Positions 1 through 12,180 of a stretch of 64,000 nt of DNA are shown here, piece by piece. Positions within the stretch are counted from its first letter, which is position 1; each line of letters opens with the position of its first letter. The notes beneath the pieces were generated by a model, which saw nothing but the letters and a program-made list of their open reading frames with translations, made no database searches and had not been told where the DNA came from. Source of the DNA: Riptortus pedestris (taxonomy: Eukaryota > Arthropoda > Insecta > Hemiptera > Alydidae); contig CM032230.1 of NCBI GenBank assembly GCA_019009955.1, positions 34,620,501 through 34,684,500 on the forward strand. Direction: 5' to 3'. Position numbers and translations under genes: made by a program.

Positions 1-263
<263 letters not shown>

Positions 264-2670
264 AGGGAGTATGCCCCTCCCTCCATGCATATTTTATCCA
301 GGGTTGGGACTTGCAATCCTTCAATTAGTAAGGATACTTCCACGTTACTTTAAGTGGCGAATAAGTGCTCCTCATCTCTAGCTTTCTGTTTACCTCAGCC
401 TGAGTATACTGTGTACTCATTCTAATCTCTACTTATAAACATGTGATATTGATATAATTGATTGTAGATTTTGTACAGTTGTCTGATGTGTGCTCTGTAT
501 TCTAAATAGAGACCATTTTTAGTCATAGCTTGTTAGTCTACATTGTGATTTTTTTTATTTATTTAGCATTCATGATTCTCGCTTAGTACGAATAGTCTTT
601 ATTATTTGAAGTATGCTGTATCTGGACTCGATAACCAGGGAAGATTTGTTATTATTATTTTACGCAAATAAGTGGTTGTATCCATGTCCTACATCTTCTC
701 TTCTGTTTATCAGTCCTTCCTCAAAGTAAAAGTGCATACTCATATTTAGAAGAACTGGCAGAAGATGCTTAAGACAGATATATGCAGTCTTTTGTAAGCC
801 GCACAAATTAGATGCAAGGCCGAACCGTTTGATTTGTATGGCATGTTGGATTACGCAGGTTGGTGGAGGTTGAAACAATGGAACTCTTCAGACTGCAGAA
901 TGTTGTTGGGAAAAAACAGCCCAAGAGTCCTGGTGGTGGTTGGATGACGTGAAGGAGAACCTGCGGAGGTTGAGGGTCCACAATTGGTTGTAGAAACTCA
1001 CTGCACTGTAGCACTAGACTGTACGTAAGAGAGCATAATAACCAGGCTTATTCGTTGCATACTGTTCTACTCCAATATCACTGTTAGCTGTAGATATTAA
1101 ATATTCATTTATCAATGGCAAATCTTTCCAGCTATAAATCATGTGAGAAGACATGAATAGGTTCCGTCTAGCATATAGCATTTCATCAAGGGTTGTTTTT
1201 CTACCTCGGAAAAAAATCCGCTGAATAGAATGAAATGTTGCCCTAAATAGCTGGCTTTAGGTCGTGAGTCATACACCGTCCTAGTCTGGGCCATCTCTTA
1301 TTGTCCAGTTCGCATGCCTCCATTCTTGAACTACTTTCCATGCGATTAATCATACGATGTATCGGAAACGTTCGGATCGATACCTTACCTCGATTCTGTT
1401 GCTCGCTTGTAGGTTACTAGAACTCAGTAGTTAAATTGCTTATGAACGATCGGTTCCACCCCAATTCGGGTTGGGGTTTGAGTTACTTATGCTTGTGTGT
1501 GGATTGCACTGTTTACACCCCTGGTAGATATGTCTGGATAATTATACTTTCTCATCCTATTCCATGACTCAGTAGATGCAAGCTGCGGAAGAATGCTACG
1601 ATTTTGGGTTCGATTGTAGTTCTCTTCCCTTTTTCAAATTCAGTTATTAGTCTCGTGATAAAGACTGACCAAGAAACCAGCGCTTGCCTTTATGACACTG
1701 GTTCTTTTATTTGTATATAAAGGTATTTTGTCTCCGGGAACAGCCCATAGCTTGTGGATACAAAAGAACGCTATCTTCGTCTAAATCTTTACTTCCCTCA
1801 ATCTAGTCGGTAAAGATTTAGTTTGCGTACGACATTTGACATTTCTTATGATTAGTCTATCGATGGAACCTACTGAGATATGCCTACCTAACAGTTTTGT
1901 TCTCCAAGTAATCCCCTCTTTTTTCTAATGTCTATGTTATTAGCCCCAAGGTTATGAGAATATTGACTGGTGTTGAAAGTAATACCAATACCGGCAGTGA
2001 CCTCTACAAGATATTTTATTCTAGTCTGAATATATTTTGTGGCTACAGTCTCATCAGAGAAGTATTGCCTAAAATTAATCAGGGTAGGAATATCGCTCTC
2101 GGGTGCTTCGGTTCCCGAAGACACTTCGCCTAGAAGAAAATCTCTTCTAGAGACCCCTGACATGTGTAATTCCAGAAATGGGTTCTCCACGGTTCTGCTC
2201 CATGAGCTTCAAAAGTGAGGTGCATTGGCTTGTCACATCATTGCACTCCGTAAATCTAGACTATTTCTGCTGACACATTTGGCAGTATTACTGGGAGAGT
2301 GAAGTTGCAAAACTTAACTATAATTCTATATACTACTTTTCGACCATGAATGACAATTTATGAGTCACTTGTAACTTTGAAATAGTTTGTATTCCATCTC
2401 CTCTTTAGAATCACAGATATCTAATACTGAGAAATACTGTCCTCCCACGAATGTCGAAGATAACCTTCCTTCTACGATGTTATAAGGGTAAACTAGTACG
2501 GGTTGAGTGTTATTCAGTGGTATAAACTTAAAAGGCGTCGAGTAAAGATGATGTATACACGTGTTTTAAGAATTTTGTCCACAGTCTTCCAATGAAACCC
2601 GGTCATTGTTAAGGATATACGGGTACATCTAAAATCTTAACAAATTCATAGTAAAGACAACTTAATAAAA
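264..2670. other. Unassigned AT-rich DNA
   Basis: No coding region or known repeat is recognised. A perfect 12-bp inverted repeat (CTAAATCTTTAC at 1781-1792, GTAAAGATTTAG at 1810-1821) and a small hairpin near 1458-1475 (CCCCAA, TTGGGG) are visible. A minus-strand open frame at 1888-2190 (about 100 codons, no ATG at its start) resembles nothing I know and has no flanking gene structure. Confidence 0.4.
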
Positions 2671-3236
2671 GTCCGCTCACAGCGGCTGCGTTAACTTAAC
2701 AAATTTCTCATGTGAGCCACTTATTTGCATTTATCTCAAAACATAAACGTTCAATGAGAACAATTTTTGGTATTTATACTTCAAATAAAGTGTTTCATAA
2801 TACAACAGCTTGTTATTAATATGATATCAGTAGGAGTGGGGGTTTACTTATAGCCAGAAACTAAAATATGGAAAATCTCGGTTAATATTCAATTTAGAGA
2901 AAACATGAATATAATAGCATTTACAGAACAACATATTTTCAGTAAGAATGATTCTATACTATTTTTCTCTTCAATCTCTCTCCCACTGGTACGATTTTAG
3001 CATTAATGAACTTGATCTTCATTTTGACATAAAACGTTTAAATATCGAGTTTGTTAACCGATCAGACAAAAATTACGACTGCTAGAGCGTTAACAGACAA
3101 GTATATATATACAGTTTTGAACGGACTTCATTTTCGTCATCTCCTGGGTAGGATCAATGGGCGTTTGAGGAAATTTTTCGAAAATCGCGTCATAGTAAGA
3201 CCTCATAGGTAATTTTTCTTATGGTAAATCTACTAA
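2671..3236 (-). mobile_element. Family H element, short subtype, both ends present
   Basis: It starts GTCCGCTCACAGCGGCTGCG, a decayed GC hairpin end. It then runs through the middle module (CAATGAGAACAATTTTTGG, AGTAGGAGTGGGGGTTTAC), the CTCGGTTAATATTCAA block, the TATACTATTTTTC block and the CCCACTGGTACGATTTTAGC stretch. A short (TA)n and the end block with GTAGGATCAATGGGCG follow, closing at a degenerate palindrome and ATCTACTAAAAA. Length is about 566 bp. No coding capacity. Confidence 0.85.
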
Positions 3237-4330
3237 AAACGTCAAATATACAACTTTTTACACTTCACGAACTTCGAACTGGATCAAGGGCCATCTTTAG
3301 GAGTTTGAATGTTACTCATGGGATGCCTGTACTACAGCCCAACTATTTTCATTTCCTCTGTCAGTGTTTACACTTATGTTCTACCATTATAGCCTTCTGG
3401 GAACTACGGCGAAAGGTGTTAATGAATAAATGTAAAGCGACTTCCAATTAATCCGTTATCTTACTCACTACGACATGGACTACGTAGATCTTAATTATGA
3501 ACAGTGATTAAAACTTTTTCCCTCAAAAGGGATCCAAAGCACAACAATTCAATCTATATTACAAACAGTTTAACCATGATCGAGTTTACTCTTTTTGATG
3601 TCCTTAAAAGAAACCTTATATTCGTAATAGTATATAGTTAACTCAGTAATGTTTAACAAGTAGGAGCTTGCAATTATTATTTTATCGTTACCAAATTCGA
3701 TATTTAACCGTGTTATGTCGAGCTATAGTTCAAGTAGGTTAATGACCGATGTCAAACGCAGTAGGATTACTGAAGAGATAGAACCATTAAATTTTCTTTG
3801 TTATGCGTCGTAAATTTTACAATTATTGTTGAATATATTCTTTCTACACTTCGAAAATAAATGATGTCAATTAGGTGTTTCCATCTTGCGACTTCAGCAT
3901 ACTTATGTTTAAGGAAATGGACCTCACTATAATCGGAGGTTTTGTCTTGTTTACATAGGGTTCTCGAGAAAATTGAAATGAGTGCTTCTTTACTGTGCGT
4001 GGTCATCCTTATTGTCACACGCAGTCCCTGTGGGACAGACTTTATTTCTACAAACGTAATTGCCGACATGTCGAAGGAAAACAGCGTTACAGGTGATCAG
4101 CCTCTAGACAATAGAGAAATAATTGAGGCTAACGTAATAGATGAGAAGAAGCAATTGGGTCTGAAGAAAAGCGGTTTGGATCGAATAGAATAAGAGAGGA
4201 ACGGAAGATATAGGTTCAGTTCGATCAAGAGAGGGAGAGATAGGGCTCTTTCTTATACCCAATTCTTCCGACTTCTCCAAGATTCTATCAACCTACAACC
4301 AGAAGGAATCCTCAAGTCTATCGCTCCCTT
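3237..4330. other. Unassigned AT-rich DNA
   Basis: No repeat or gene is recognised. Overlapping open frames on opposite strands at 3767-4069 and 3942-4193 are of chance length for this composition and carry no motif I can name. Confidence 0.4.
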
Positions 4331-4344
4331 TATGGATTCGCTGT

Positions 4345-4360
4345 CTCTCTCTCTCTCTCC

Positions 4361-4436
<76 letters not shown>

Positions 4437-4437
4437 T
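4345..4437. repeat. (TC)n-(TA)n microsatellite
   Basis: A run of TC dinucleotides with a few CC and CG interruptions changes to (TA)n. A reverse-oriented scrap of the family H core (GCGACTACTAGAG, ACCAGACAAAAATA) lies just downstream at about 4490-4530. Confidence 0.9.
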
Positions 4438-4591
4438 TATTGTTTCTTCTTCTTTTTCGGTTGGCACAATTGACCTTAAAGATCTTGAGCCGAAATTGCG
4501 ACTACTAGAGAGGTACCAGACAAAAATATTTGTACAACCTTAATGGAATCTGCTTAAATCGTTATAGCCCAATTTTTGGTAGCATTAGTAG

Positions 4592-5280
4592 GTAAGAAGC
4601 TTACCTACTAAAATTTAAATTTTTGAATCCCACATTCCCCCGACCTCCTCCTTGGAGGTGGAAAAGTAATCGGTACAACAGTCCTAAATATAAAATTTTA
4701 ATATTCTAAGGCTACTCATTTTAGCACTTTTCTGTCAGCTTATTGATCAGCTATTGAGATTGTACTCATGACACGATTTTTGAAAAGTTTCTTCAAATCG
4801 ATTTAGTCGATGAAATATTGCTCTATACATTTATTCTGTATCTTGAATATTAACCGAGATTTTTGCATTTGTATTCTGTGCGTGGTCGGCAGGAGTCGGC
4901 TATGTTCGGCACATTCCGCCGAGAGCTCTGGCGGCCTTTTCCGTAAACTGTTCGTCCCTCGTGAATAGGTTTAGAGATCCCTCAATACTACAGATGTTAT
5001 TGGGTTTCTCGACAGTAAAACTGCACGTGGGAAATCTGCTTAGTTTACGCAGCCCCTACGTAAGAAGCTTACCTACTAATTTAAATTTTTAAATCCCACA
5101 TTCACCCGACCTCCTCCTTTCCTAAATCGATTTCGATGAAAAGAGGAGGTGGAAAAGTAATCGGTACGACTGTCCTAAATATGAAATTTTAATATTCTAA
5201 GGTTAGTCATTTTAGCACATTTCCATGTCAGCAATTGAGATTGTACTCATGACACGATTTTTGAAAAGTTTCTTCAAACG
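4592..5280. repeat. Tandem duplication, period about 468 bp
   Basis: GGTAAGAAGCTTACCTACTA at 4591 recurs at about 5060, followed in both places by the same unrelated sequence (AAATCCCACATTC, GACCTCCTCC, GAGGTGGAAAAGTAATCGG, TAATATTCTAAGG) and then a decayed family H palindrome end. The second unit has a longer CCTCC/GGAGG stem-loop than the first, which has lost about 25 bp inside that inverted repeat. Confidence 0.8.
4719..5060 (+). mobile_element. Family H element with internal deletion
   Basis: The palindrome end is decayed (TTAGCACTTTTC...ATCAGCTATTGAG). The end block breaks off at TTCTTCAAATCGATTT and jumps to the core (TACATTTATTCTGTATCTTG), so the microsatellite and G-run part are missing. 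The middle module is the GGTCGGCAGGAGTCGGC type. It ends at GTGGGAAATCTGCTTAG and the GC hairpin ACGCAGCCCCTACGT. Confidence 0.8.
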
Positions 5281-5321
5281 TCCATCGATCCTACCTAGTA
5301 GATGAAGGTTTGTCCGTTCAA

Positions 5322-5384
<63 letters not shown>

Positions 5385-5826
5385 TGTTTCAACCTAAGCG
5401 GTCGCTATTTTGGTTTAATCGTTACCAAACTAGATACTTAATCGTTTAAAGAAAAAAGATACATCAAGATCGTTCGTTAATGACTGAAATATGAGAAGTG
5501 GGAGGGGGGGTGGTTAGAGAGGAAGAAATTTCGAAAGTTCTTAATATCTCCGTTATTATATAAAAAATTGTAAAAAACCAATCCTATTGCAAATGTAATG
5601 TACGTATAAATGTTGTTATGAACGTATTTTCAATATCTTAATTATTAACCTAGATATTTTCATTTTAGAGTCGGCCTTCAGTATCCCCCCACCCTCTTAC
5701 TCGTGTCACATTAACAGTAAGCTGATATATTATGCATCACATTATTAGCAGCATAAATACTATATATTATTCTCATTGAATTTTTACTTTTTGAGATAAA
5801 TGCAAATACGTGGCACACTTGCTTGA
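5219..5826 (+). mobile_element. Family H element, hairpin end lost
   Basis: It starts with a decayed TTTTAGCACATTTCC palindrome and continues through the end block, (TA)n at about 5331-5381, GTCTGTTTCAACCTAAGCGG, a G run, and the ATTATATAAAAAATTG and GTATCCCCCCACCC middle module. The last recognisable piece is GAGATAAATGCAAATACGTGG; the terminal GGGAAATCTGCT and GC hairpin are gone. Confidence 0.8.
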
Positions 5827-6890
5827 TGGAGTTTTTGAGTTATGAGAGATTCGTAAGTGCAAACGCATGAATTACATACGTCTTGACCGCAACCCGAAGC
5901 TATTCAAACTGGATTCAGTGTGTCGCTCAACTGATAATCCTGTTGAAATTAAAAAACCTAACATTGTAACTATTCCATTAGCATAAAGAAATGAAAATAG
6001 GTAATAGAAGGAAAATAAAAATCAGAGGATTACAAGAGAAATGAATTTCCTAATACTGCTTAAAAACAAATAACTCAATTTAATGCAATACCAATACACA
6101 AAACGATATTTCATTTTATCTTAATATAATGTAGCATTGAATTTGTTTTTACCCCTTACCCATTAATACTTAAATTTGTGAAATATTAATTAGTATCATG
6201 TTTGGTAGAGAGGGAATGGCAAATAATTCCTAGAATTCATTAAATTCCTACTCCAGTGAAGTGTTCAAGGCCAGTAGCTGCGCACTTTATTTGGCTGAGT
6301 TTAGAAGTTCAGAGGAGTTAACTTTCAGCACGACACTTGCCAACTTTCCTCCGACTAGGATAATCAATTTAGTTAAAAACATGAGTCTTTCATCCCAAAA
6401 CTTACCTCTGGACAGGTTTCAGAAAACAGCGTGTTAAATAAATTCAGGCATAAATACAATATTCCCGTATCTGTTTGTGTTATAGAGGTGTAGATGGTAT
6501 TATCTGAAGTAGTACAGAAGTGAATTTCTTTCTTTGTGAAGTATATTTTTCCTTTTTATTCTTCTAGAGAAGCTCCTTTCGACCCAACTGTAAGGTAAAG
6601 GGCATGGTATTGTTTGTGAATAAATAAAATTCTTCTTCTCCTGAAAATCTCTTTATTTTATTTTGCACTCCATCTCTGTGGCTAAAGTGCCACTTCTTCA
6701 GGGCATTAAATCGGCACGAAAAAATATAAGTTTCATACATCCCAAAAGAATAATTTTTGAAATATTTGTAAACATCTTCATCATGAATGTTAAAAATCTA
6801 AAATCATATTAAAGCCGTGAATTACATTAACAGATATACCTAATAAAGGTCTTTTAGCACCTAAACTATTGTAAAGACCCTACTACCATT
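5827..6890. other. Unassigned AT-rich DNA
   Basis: Nothing recognised as gene or repeat on either strand. Confidence 0.4.
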
Positions 6891-6892
6891 GG

Positions 6893-7520
6893 CCGGAAGA
6901 TTGTATAGAAAAAAATCTTATTGCAAATTAAATGTACTATAAATATTATTATGTACATGTATTCCCTATCTTGAATATTAACCAAGATATTTGCATATTT
7001 CAGTTTTCAGCCTTCAGCAAACCTCCACTTCTACTCATGTCACAAAAACAATACTCTGTTATATAAGAAACCACATCAGTCAAAGCTTAAATACTAAATA
7101 ATGTTTTCAAGAGACCTTTATTATTCGAGATACATGTAAATATGTTCTGTTGATCCACCCCCCCCCCCCCTCCGTCTTTAGTTCTTGAACTACTAAAATT
7201 TGAGTGATTGAGATAACAATTATTCTGATTCATTATAAATTAGAGTATATGTAGATATAATAAACAGTTTCAATGGAATTAATAAGTTATATTCAGATAT
7301 GTTTCAGCCATTCTTTTCTTGTTTGTTGTTTGTTTGTTTACTATTCAGACACTTTCCGTTGGAAGGTTGATAAAATTGACTGTTAGATTTCTCATTGCCT
7401 TTTGTATTTATTCACTTAATATTCACGGTGGTGCTAAGTGTTACCAATATGAGTATTTCTTTATTGTAAAACTTCACTAGGGAAATCTGTTTAGATTACG
7501 CAGTCCCTACGTGGCGGGTT
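6893..7520 (+). mobile_element. Family H element, long subtype, left part missing
   Basis: It begins inside the core (GGAAGATTGTATAGAAAAAA) and lacks the palindrome end and microsatellite. It carries the TTCAGCCTTCAGCAAACC middle module and the extra long-subtype module: a C run, GTTCTTGAACTACTAAAATTT, TGTTTGTTTACTATTCAGAC and CACGGTGGTGCTAAGTG. It ends at GGGAAATCTGTTTAG and a decayed GC hairpin. Confidence 0.85.
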
Positions 7521-7599
7521 TTTTTTGAGAACTTGGTTGATAATTAGAGTGTACTTGTTAATATTCTTCTATCCAATGAAAATGATTTTTACCACTAGC

Positions 7600-7738
7600 T
7601 TCATTTATTTCCCACTCCTCTGTGCCGGATTTTGGACATTAACGAACTTCATCTTCTGTTTTACACCGAACGCTTAAATATGGAGTTTTCCTTCGATCAT
7701 ACAAAAATTACGGCTGCTAAAGTGTTAAGAGACAAATA
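7600..7738 (-). mobile_element. Family H core fragment
   Basis: Reverse-oriented core only: ATTAACGAACTTCATCTTC, CGCTTAAATATGGAGTTT, ATTACGGCTGCTAAAGTG, ending at GACAAATAA where the microsatellite would follow. Confidence 0.7.
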
Positions 7739-8505
7739 ATTTGTTATAATGAACTAAAGGCTGTGCGTTAAAAACTTGTATATCCGCAAAGTACATAGCA
7801 TTGATTTCTTTATAAAATTCAAACTGTGCTCCAGATGAATTAATTATTAGATTAAATGAACAAAGCGTTTTGTTGCATTTTATTTTAACGTGGTATATGA
7901 TTTCTCCATTCCAATGATCTGATCGAAAAATAAAACACTTCATAATTTATAGTCATTTAATGATAAATGAAAAATGCTCTTTACAAATTCATTTGTATAT
8001 CTAATACATTTAAAATTTTTTATTTTCGCCATCCTTTAAACTCATCCCCTTAGTCGATATTTATCAAAAGGTACATGTAACAACATAACAATCCCCTTAT
8101 AACAATCCCAAATTCGAAATTTCATCGTTCTGAGTCTATCCGTTTTTGAGTAAAGCGAGATAGGTATAAGCGTATGGTTCCGCACGAAACTAGTCAGTAT
8201 GGATTCAGGTATCATGAAAAGAAATAATTCTGTTGGAATAAGAGAAACCGTCCTGTTGAAAATGAAAATGAAACTCCATCCCCCCCCCCCATACACAACA
8301 ATCTAACCTTCAAATACATTTGTGATGAAATCGTTCTGCCTTCGATCTGCTAAAGTAGTTTAACTCTCATTTTCTCCATGGGTTGAGAAGACGTTTATCC
8401 TTTGTTTGATTTATTTTGAGCCCCACTTGTTCTGCTAATTCTGCACCTTGCCTACATAAAGTCACTTTTGTGATGTGGTAAACCTGTGCTCCTACATAGC
8501 AGATT
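7739..8505. other. Unassigned AT-rich DNA
   Basis: No gene or repeat recognised, apart from a C run at about 8280-8290. Confidence 0.4.
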
Positions 8506-8507
8506 CT

Positions 8508-9650
8508 CCATACCAAAGCTTTTGACGTGACTGTTTCCTCTATAAGACCAAACTACTCCTTCCCAGCACATTCTACGTTATTCTTAGATCCTACCTTTCC
8601 AACAGATTTTTTTGTTTCCGTCAAGGAAATGAATACTCAGACTACTATCTTGAGGATGCAGGAGTACCCCACGGCAGTTGCCTAGGGCCATTACTGTATC
8701 TCATATACACATTGGACATCCGTACAGCTCCAACAACTCTCCTAGTTACCTTTGCAGATGACACAACAATCCTTTCATCTTATTCCGATCCTACTATTGC
8801 TTCGAAGAATCTCAAGTTTCACTTAACCGAGATTAAAAAGTGGTGCAATGCTTGGCGCATAAAGATTAACGAAAGTAAATCTCATCATATCAATTTTTCC
8901 CATCGGCGAAGTTCCTTTCCTCCTGTTCATTTTAGTCATAATCTGTTACCACAAGCAGATTGTGTATGCTACCTGGGACTACTTTGGACACCAGAGTACT
9001 TGGAAACCCCACACAATAATTAAAATACAAGAACTTACCAGACGATTCGGACAACTTTACGGACTGCTAAGTAGAAGATCACTCTTGTCTACCGAAAACA
9101 AACTAACAATATACAAGTTATTACTTAAACCAATATGAACATACGCAATAGAAGTGTGGGGGTGCAGCAAAACCTTCGAACATCAGACGCATCCAGACTT
9201 TCCAATCCAAAGTCTTGCGCACCATAGTAGATGCTCCAAATTATATTACAAACCACACCCTTCAAAAATATCTTAATATCCCATTTTTAAAGGACCCCCC
9301 CTCAAGATTGAGAAAATTCCATAGCAGGCTATCTAATCTTCCTAATCCAGAAGTCCTAGCCCTTTCTAGCACCGCTCATCCATATTCCCCTCCACGGCGC
9401 CTCAAGAGACAATGGCCCAGAGATCTCCTATAGAAATGTAAAGTGAAGTGATAGCAGTGGCTATTTTCTTATCAAGTGCCATTCCTCCTTAGCTCTTGAC
9501 TTCTTTGCCAGGCAGGGAGAGGCTGCTCCTCTCATTGTGGTGAAGGAGTGTAGCTTCTGTCGAGAGTGATGGAGGTCGATTGAATTGTGCATATCACATT
9601 ACAAAATGCATTAAAATGCAGAATGTAATTTTATTAATAAAAAAAAACAA
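8508..9650 (+). pseudogene. Jockey-type LINE reverse transcriptase remnant
   Basis: This is a broken 3' part of a non-LTR retrotransposon ORF2. Pieces in shifting frames give, in order: KAFD (about 8515); ILRSYLSNRFFCFRQG and GVPHGSCLGPLLYLIYTLDI, the motif before the active site; FADDTTILSS at about 8750, holding the catalytic DD of the polymerase palm; WRIKINESKS at about 8853; CYLGLLW; then past a frameshift LTRRFGQLYGLLSRRS. After a stop, the C-terminal part has LRTIVDAPNYITN and RRLKRQWPRDLL, ending at the stop near 9433. A 3' UTR runs to an A-rich tail near 9640. The motif order and the IKINESKS and PNYITN segments are what I expect of the Jockey clade of arthropods (family knowledge). 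At least two frameshifts and a stop make it non-functional, and the upstream endonuclease part is missing. Confidence 0.85.
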
Positions 9651-11160
9651 CTCAATACTGGATTCACTTCAGAATGCTTGAATTGCAAGGTTCTATTTTT
9701 AAATAAACTTTATATCTAATATGAAATATCTTACAAATATACCTGTATAAATGGTGCTCATTTTCATTACGATTAAGAAGAATCGCTGAAGATTGGTATA
9801 AAGTTTTCAAAAACGGCACAACCTCAATAGTTCACTTACTTTAAGAGAAATATGCTAAAAGTGTCCTCGTGGTTTGCGTGTGCCATTGAGCTGTCTGTCT
9901 AGACGTACGTATTTATTTTGATTGTGCATGGGAGTTTATAGTCTGCCTATTATGGTCTTTATCTTCGTCATTGCTGAAGATTTGTTTCTTAACTCAGTAC
10001 TGAGCTGACTCTAGTTCTGTAACTGTTGGTCTACACCAGGGGTTTCAATCATTTGCCATATCATCCTTACCGTAAGTAATCAGTGTTAAATTAATTTGAA
10101 CTATGAGTAAGTGAGTTAAAAGTAGTCAAACTAAAAGCAGCAATTCGTGGCAATGGAATTGCACAGGGGTGACAACAAAACCTCCAATCAAGGAAGAGCA
10201 GCCTACAACATCCCACAGTTCCCACTAGCGTGAGATGATGTTATCTCACGTTAAATTCTCTATTTCTCCCTTAACAAGCCCAACCTTAGGAGAATATTGA
10301 ATATTTGCCCATGAACATCTGGCAGCTTAATGCTAAGATTGCATGTGTCGGAATGAGAGTTACTTAAGTTTAAAAATGCAAAAATACAAATGACTCTGTT
10401 AATATTCCCTGTAGAGAAAAAATGTCAACACGTGATATTATTAAGTAAATTGGCCACTTAACATAATAATGTAGCTAAATAGATTTTATCTCTTCCCTTA
10501 ATCCCGCTCGTCCTAGTCTAAATTCGCTCATTAAAGAACTTCATTTTCAATTTTAAAAGAATATTTAAAATGTGGGGTTATTTTAGTCTTACATGCCAAA
10601 TGTGTGGCGAAGGGCCATATTTAAGAGTGGCAATCGGCTCCAGTGGTCCTGTTACTGTGTCCAACTAAAATGTTCACTGGCATCTAAGCCATTTATTCTC
10701 CATTTCATTCAAAACTGACTCTCGAAGTTATCACGAAGGTGTTGATATTTTATAATGTTTACTGATACAGTGCTTAATTATAAAAAATATTATGCAAATA
10801 TTGTTATTGTGAAGTATACTAAAATAAAAGTATTATTCATGGCAGGGGTTAGGGAAACAATCACAAGAAGTATTACTATTTACTGTCCATTTGTTTTTTA
10901 TAATCAATGGTCTCCATAAGAATTATTTATCTGTCGAATGTTAAAATGTGTGCTTTAAGCTGCAATTGAAGAACATTTAATGTTGTTACATCAAAAAATT
11001 GAAATGCCTTACATAGGTCAAAATGATGTTCAGAATTTGCTGTTTTCAATGTTTGGCTGGTGTCCTTCCACTGTACATTTAAAAGCTCTGATGCTTCAGT
11101 GACCAGTCTTTTTTAATTCTGATTCAGTGATGAGTAATTGTCAGTGGTTATCAAATTTAC
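9651..11160. other. Unassigned DNA
   Basis: No gene recognised. An 8-bp perfect stem (CGTGAGAT, ATCTCACG) lies near 10219-10240. A weak reverse-oriented family H scrap may lie near 10495-10575 (CTCATTAAAGAACTTC, AGAATATTTAAAATG) but is too decayed to call. Confidence 0.35.
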
Positions 11161-11164
11161 ATTT

Positions 11165-12180
11165 AAGCCTGGCTGGAGTAAGACGTTTTGAGTTAATAGG
11201 AGACGCAGACATTCAAGCATGTCGGGAATCATACATTTTTGCCAGCTAGGAATCAGACGTATTCGACAGGCTGGAGACGCATTCATGCCTGTCGGAAATT
11301 ATATATTTTTGCCAGCTTGGTATCAGACGTGTTCGACAGGCTGGAGACGCATTCATGCCTGTCGGAAATCATACATTTTAGCCAGCTAGGAATCAGACAC
11401 CTTCGACAGGCTGGAGACGCAGACATTCATGCCTGTCGGGAATCATACATTTTAGCCAGCTAGGAATCAGACACCTTCGACAGGCTGGAGACGCAGACAT
11501 TCATGCCTGTCTGGAATCATACATTTTAGCCAGCTAGGAATCAGACACCTTCGACAGGCTGGAGACGCAGACATTCATGCCTGTCTGGAATCATTCAATT
11601 TTGCCAACTAGGAATCAGACACCTTCGACAGGCAAGAGACGCAGACATTCAAGCATGTCGGGAATCATACAATTTAGCCTGCTAGGAATCAGACACCTTC
11701 GACAGGCAAGAGACGCAGACATTCAAGCATGTCGGGAATCATACAATTTAGCCTGCTAGGAATCAGACACCTTCGACAGGCAAGAGACGCAGACATTCAT
11801 GCCTGTCGGGAATCATACAATTTAGCCTGCTAGGAATCAGACACCTTCGACAGGCAAGAGACGCAGACATTCATGCCTGTCGGGAATCATACAATTTAGC
11901 CAGCTAGGAATCAGACACCTTCGACAGGCAAGAGACGCAGACATTCATGCCTGTCGGGAATCATACAATTTAGCCAGCTAGGAATCAGACACCTTCGACA
12001 GGCTGGAGACGCAGACATTCATGCCTGTCTGGAATCATGCACTTAGGCTGAAAAGAACCAGCTATTTTGGCCTGAAAGAATCAAACATTTTAGCCTGACT
12101 GGGATCAGATATTGGTTTTGCTGGAAACGAATTTATTAACCTAACTTGAAGCAGACATTTTGGCTTGTTAGTAATCATTC
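11165..12180. repeat. 74-bp minisatellite array
   Basis: The marker AGACACCTTCGACAGG recurs near 11395, 11469, 11543, 11617, 11691, 11765, 11839, 11913 and 11987, exactly 74 bp apart. Two shorter units at the left lack the AGACAT hexamer, and degenerate units extend to about 12180. Most units contain CGACAGGC and GCCTGTCG about 20 bp apart, an 8-bp inverted repeat able to fold. Two unit types alternate in blocks (CTGGAGACG versus CAAGAGACG), showing block-wise amplification. The unit is not a multiple of three, so open frames across it are not genes. Confidence 0.95.

Noticed and set aside
1888..2190. 100-codon minus-strand gene
   Set aside because: No ATG at the start of the frame, no recognisable motif, no splice or neighbour support; the length is near what chance gives.
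3767..4193. Overlapping open frames on both strands
   Set aside because: Mutually overlapping, no motif, and compositionally ordinary.
8042..8296. 84-codon minus-strand open frame
   Set aside because: Its start lies in a C run and no motif is visible.
11239..11759. Open frames and CRISPR-like regularity in the 74-bp array
   Set aside because: Units are contiguous with no unique spacers, and the unit length is not a multiple of three. It is a eukaryotic minisatellite.
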